Part shown: in pieces, positions 63,906 through 64,000 of the stretch
Numbering within the stretch: position 1 is the stretch's first letter
Layout of the letters: the number at the start of each line of letters is the position of its first letter
The notes under the pieces: generated by a model
What the model saw: only the letters and a program-made list of their open reading frames with translations
The model's database searches: none
Told to the model about the DNA's origin: nothing
Position numbers and translations under genes: made by a program
Source of the DNA: Cruorifilaria tuberocauda
Taxonomy: Eukaryota; Nematoda; Chromadorea; Rhabditida; Onchocercidae
Assembly (NCBI GenBank): GCA_013365365.1
Contig: JABVXU010000037.1
Span: 186,001-250,000, forward strand
DNA: 64,000 nt
Reading direction: 5' to 3'

Positions 63906-64000
63906 ATGGTATCATGGCGTAACAAAATATTTTTTGGTGTTAATCGAGTAGCACTACGACGTTTGTTGATCATAGGTAGCGGTGGTATAGCGCTTACAGC
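63906..64000 (+). CDS. Start of a possible gene, cut by the window end
   Basis: An ATG at 63906 opens a frame that stays open to the window end (31 codons visible). It begins MVSWRNKIFFGVN, then RRLLIIGSGGIALTA. A basic stretch followed by a small hydrophobic segment would suit a type II signal anchor or a mitochondrial or secretory leader. Its base composition is less AT-biased than the upstream DNA. No family can be named from this fragment. Confidence 0.45.
   Translation, partial: MVSWRNKIFFGVNRVALRRLLIIGSGGIALT

Noticed and set aside
1..64000. CRISPR arrays, rRNA genes or bacterial (for example Wolbachia-derived) operons
   Set aside because: No regularly spaced repeats, rRNA-like blocks or intron-free bacterial genes were seen.

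Overview
This window looks like nuclear DNA of a parasitic nematode, most probably a filarial worm. It is strongly AT-rich. Its genes have many short exons with ..TTTCAG acceptors, and some start codons lie only a few bases after a splice-acceptor-like sequence, as expected for spliced-leader trans-splicing. All protein calls come from reading the translated exons by eye; no database search was possible. Species and exact exon ends are therefore inferred.

Layout. (1) 1-5.6 kb: the 3' part of a decayed BEL/Pao-type retroelement in the order protease, reverse transcriptase, RNase H, integrase, DUF5641-like domain, env-like region, probable 3' LTR. It carries many stops and frameshifts. (2) 5.6-6.0 kb, minus strand: a membrane-protein fragment that may be a 7TM receptor relic. 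(3) 6.6-9.0 kb, minus: a complete six-exon ornithine-decarboxylase-fold gene (440 aa, every exon phase consistent) in which almost all PLP and catalytic residues are replaced, so it is a predicted pseudoenzyme. (4) 9.5-10.0 kb, minus: exons of an unrecognised gene. (5) 13.9-21.1 kb, minus: a CARMIL gene (PH-like domain, leucine-rich repeats, capping-protein-interaction motif, proline-rich tail). (6) 22.75-26.98 kb, plus: VPS25 (ESCRT-II) followed 115 bp later by TRMT61A (catalytic subunit of the tRNA m1A58 methyltransferase), arranged like a two-gene operon. (7) 27.0-44.9 kb: about 18 kb with no recognisable gene, rich in pyrimidine tracts and microsatellites. (8) 44.9-46.6 kb, plus: an A20/AN1 zinc-finger protein (222 aa). 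(9) 49.1-59.4 kb, minus: an IQGAP-like scaffold (CH domain, one visible IQ motif, RasGAP-like domain, short C-terminus). (10) 59.4-63.9 kb: noncoding, including a diverged pair of direct repeats. (11) 63.9 kb to the end: the first codons of a possible further gene.

Themes. CARMIL and IQGAP both act on cortical actin, and VPS25 on endosomal sorting. The most notable find is the intact but catalytically dead ODC-like protein. Others are a possible non-AG acceptor in TRMT61A, a duplicated in-frame splice acceptor in the zinc-finger gene, and the env-bearing BEL/Pao relic.
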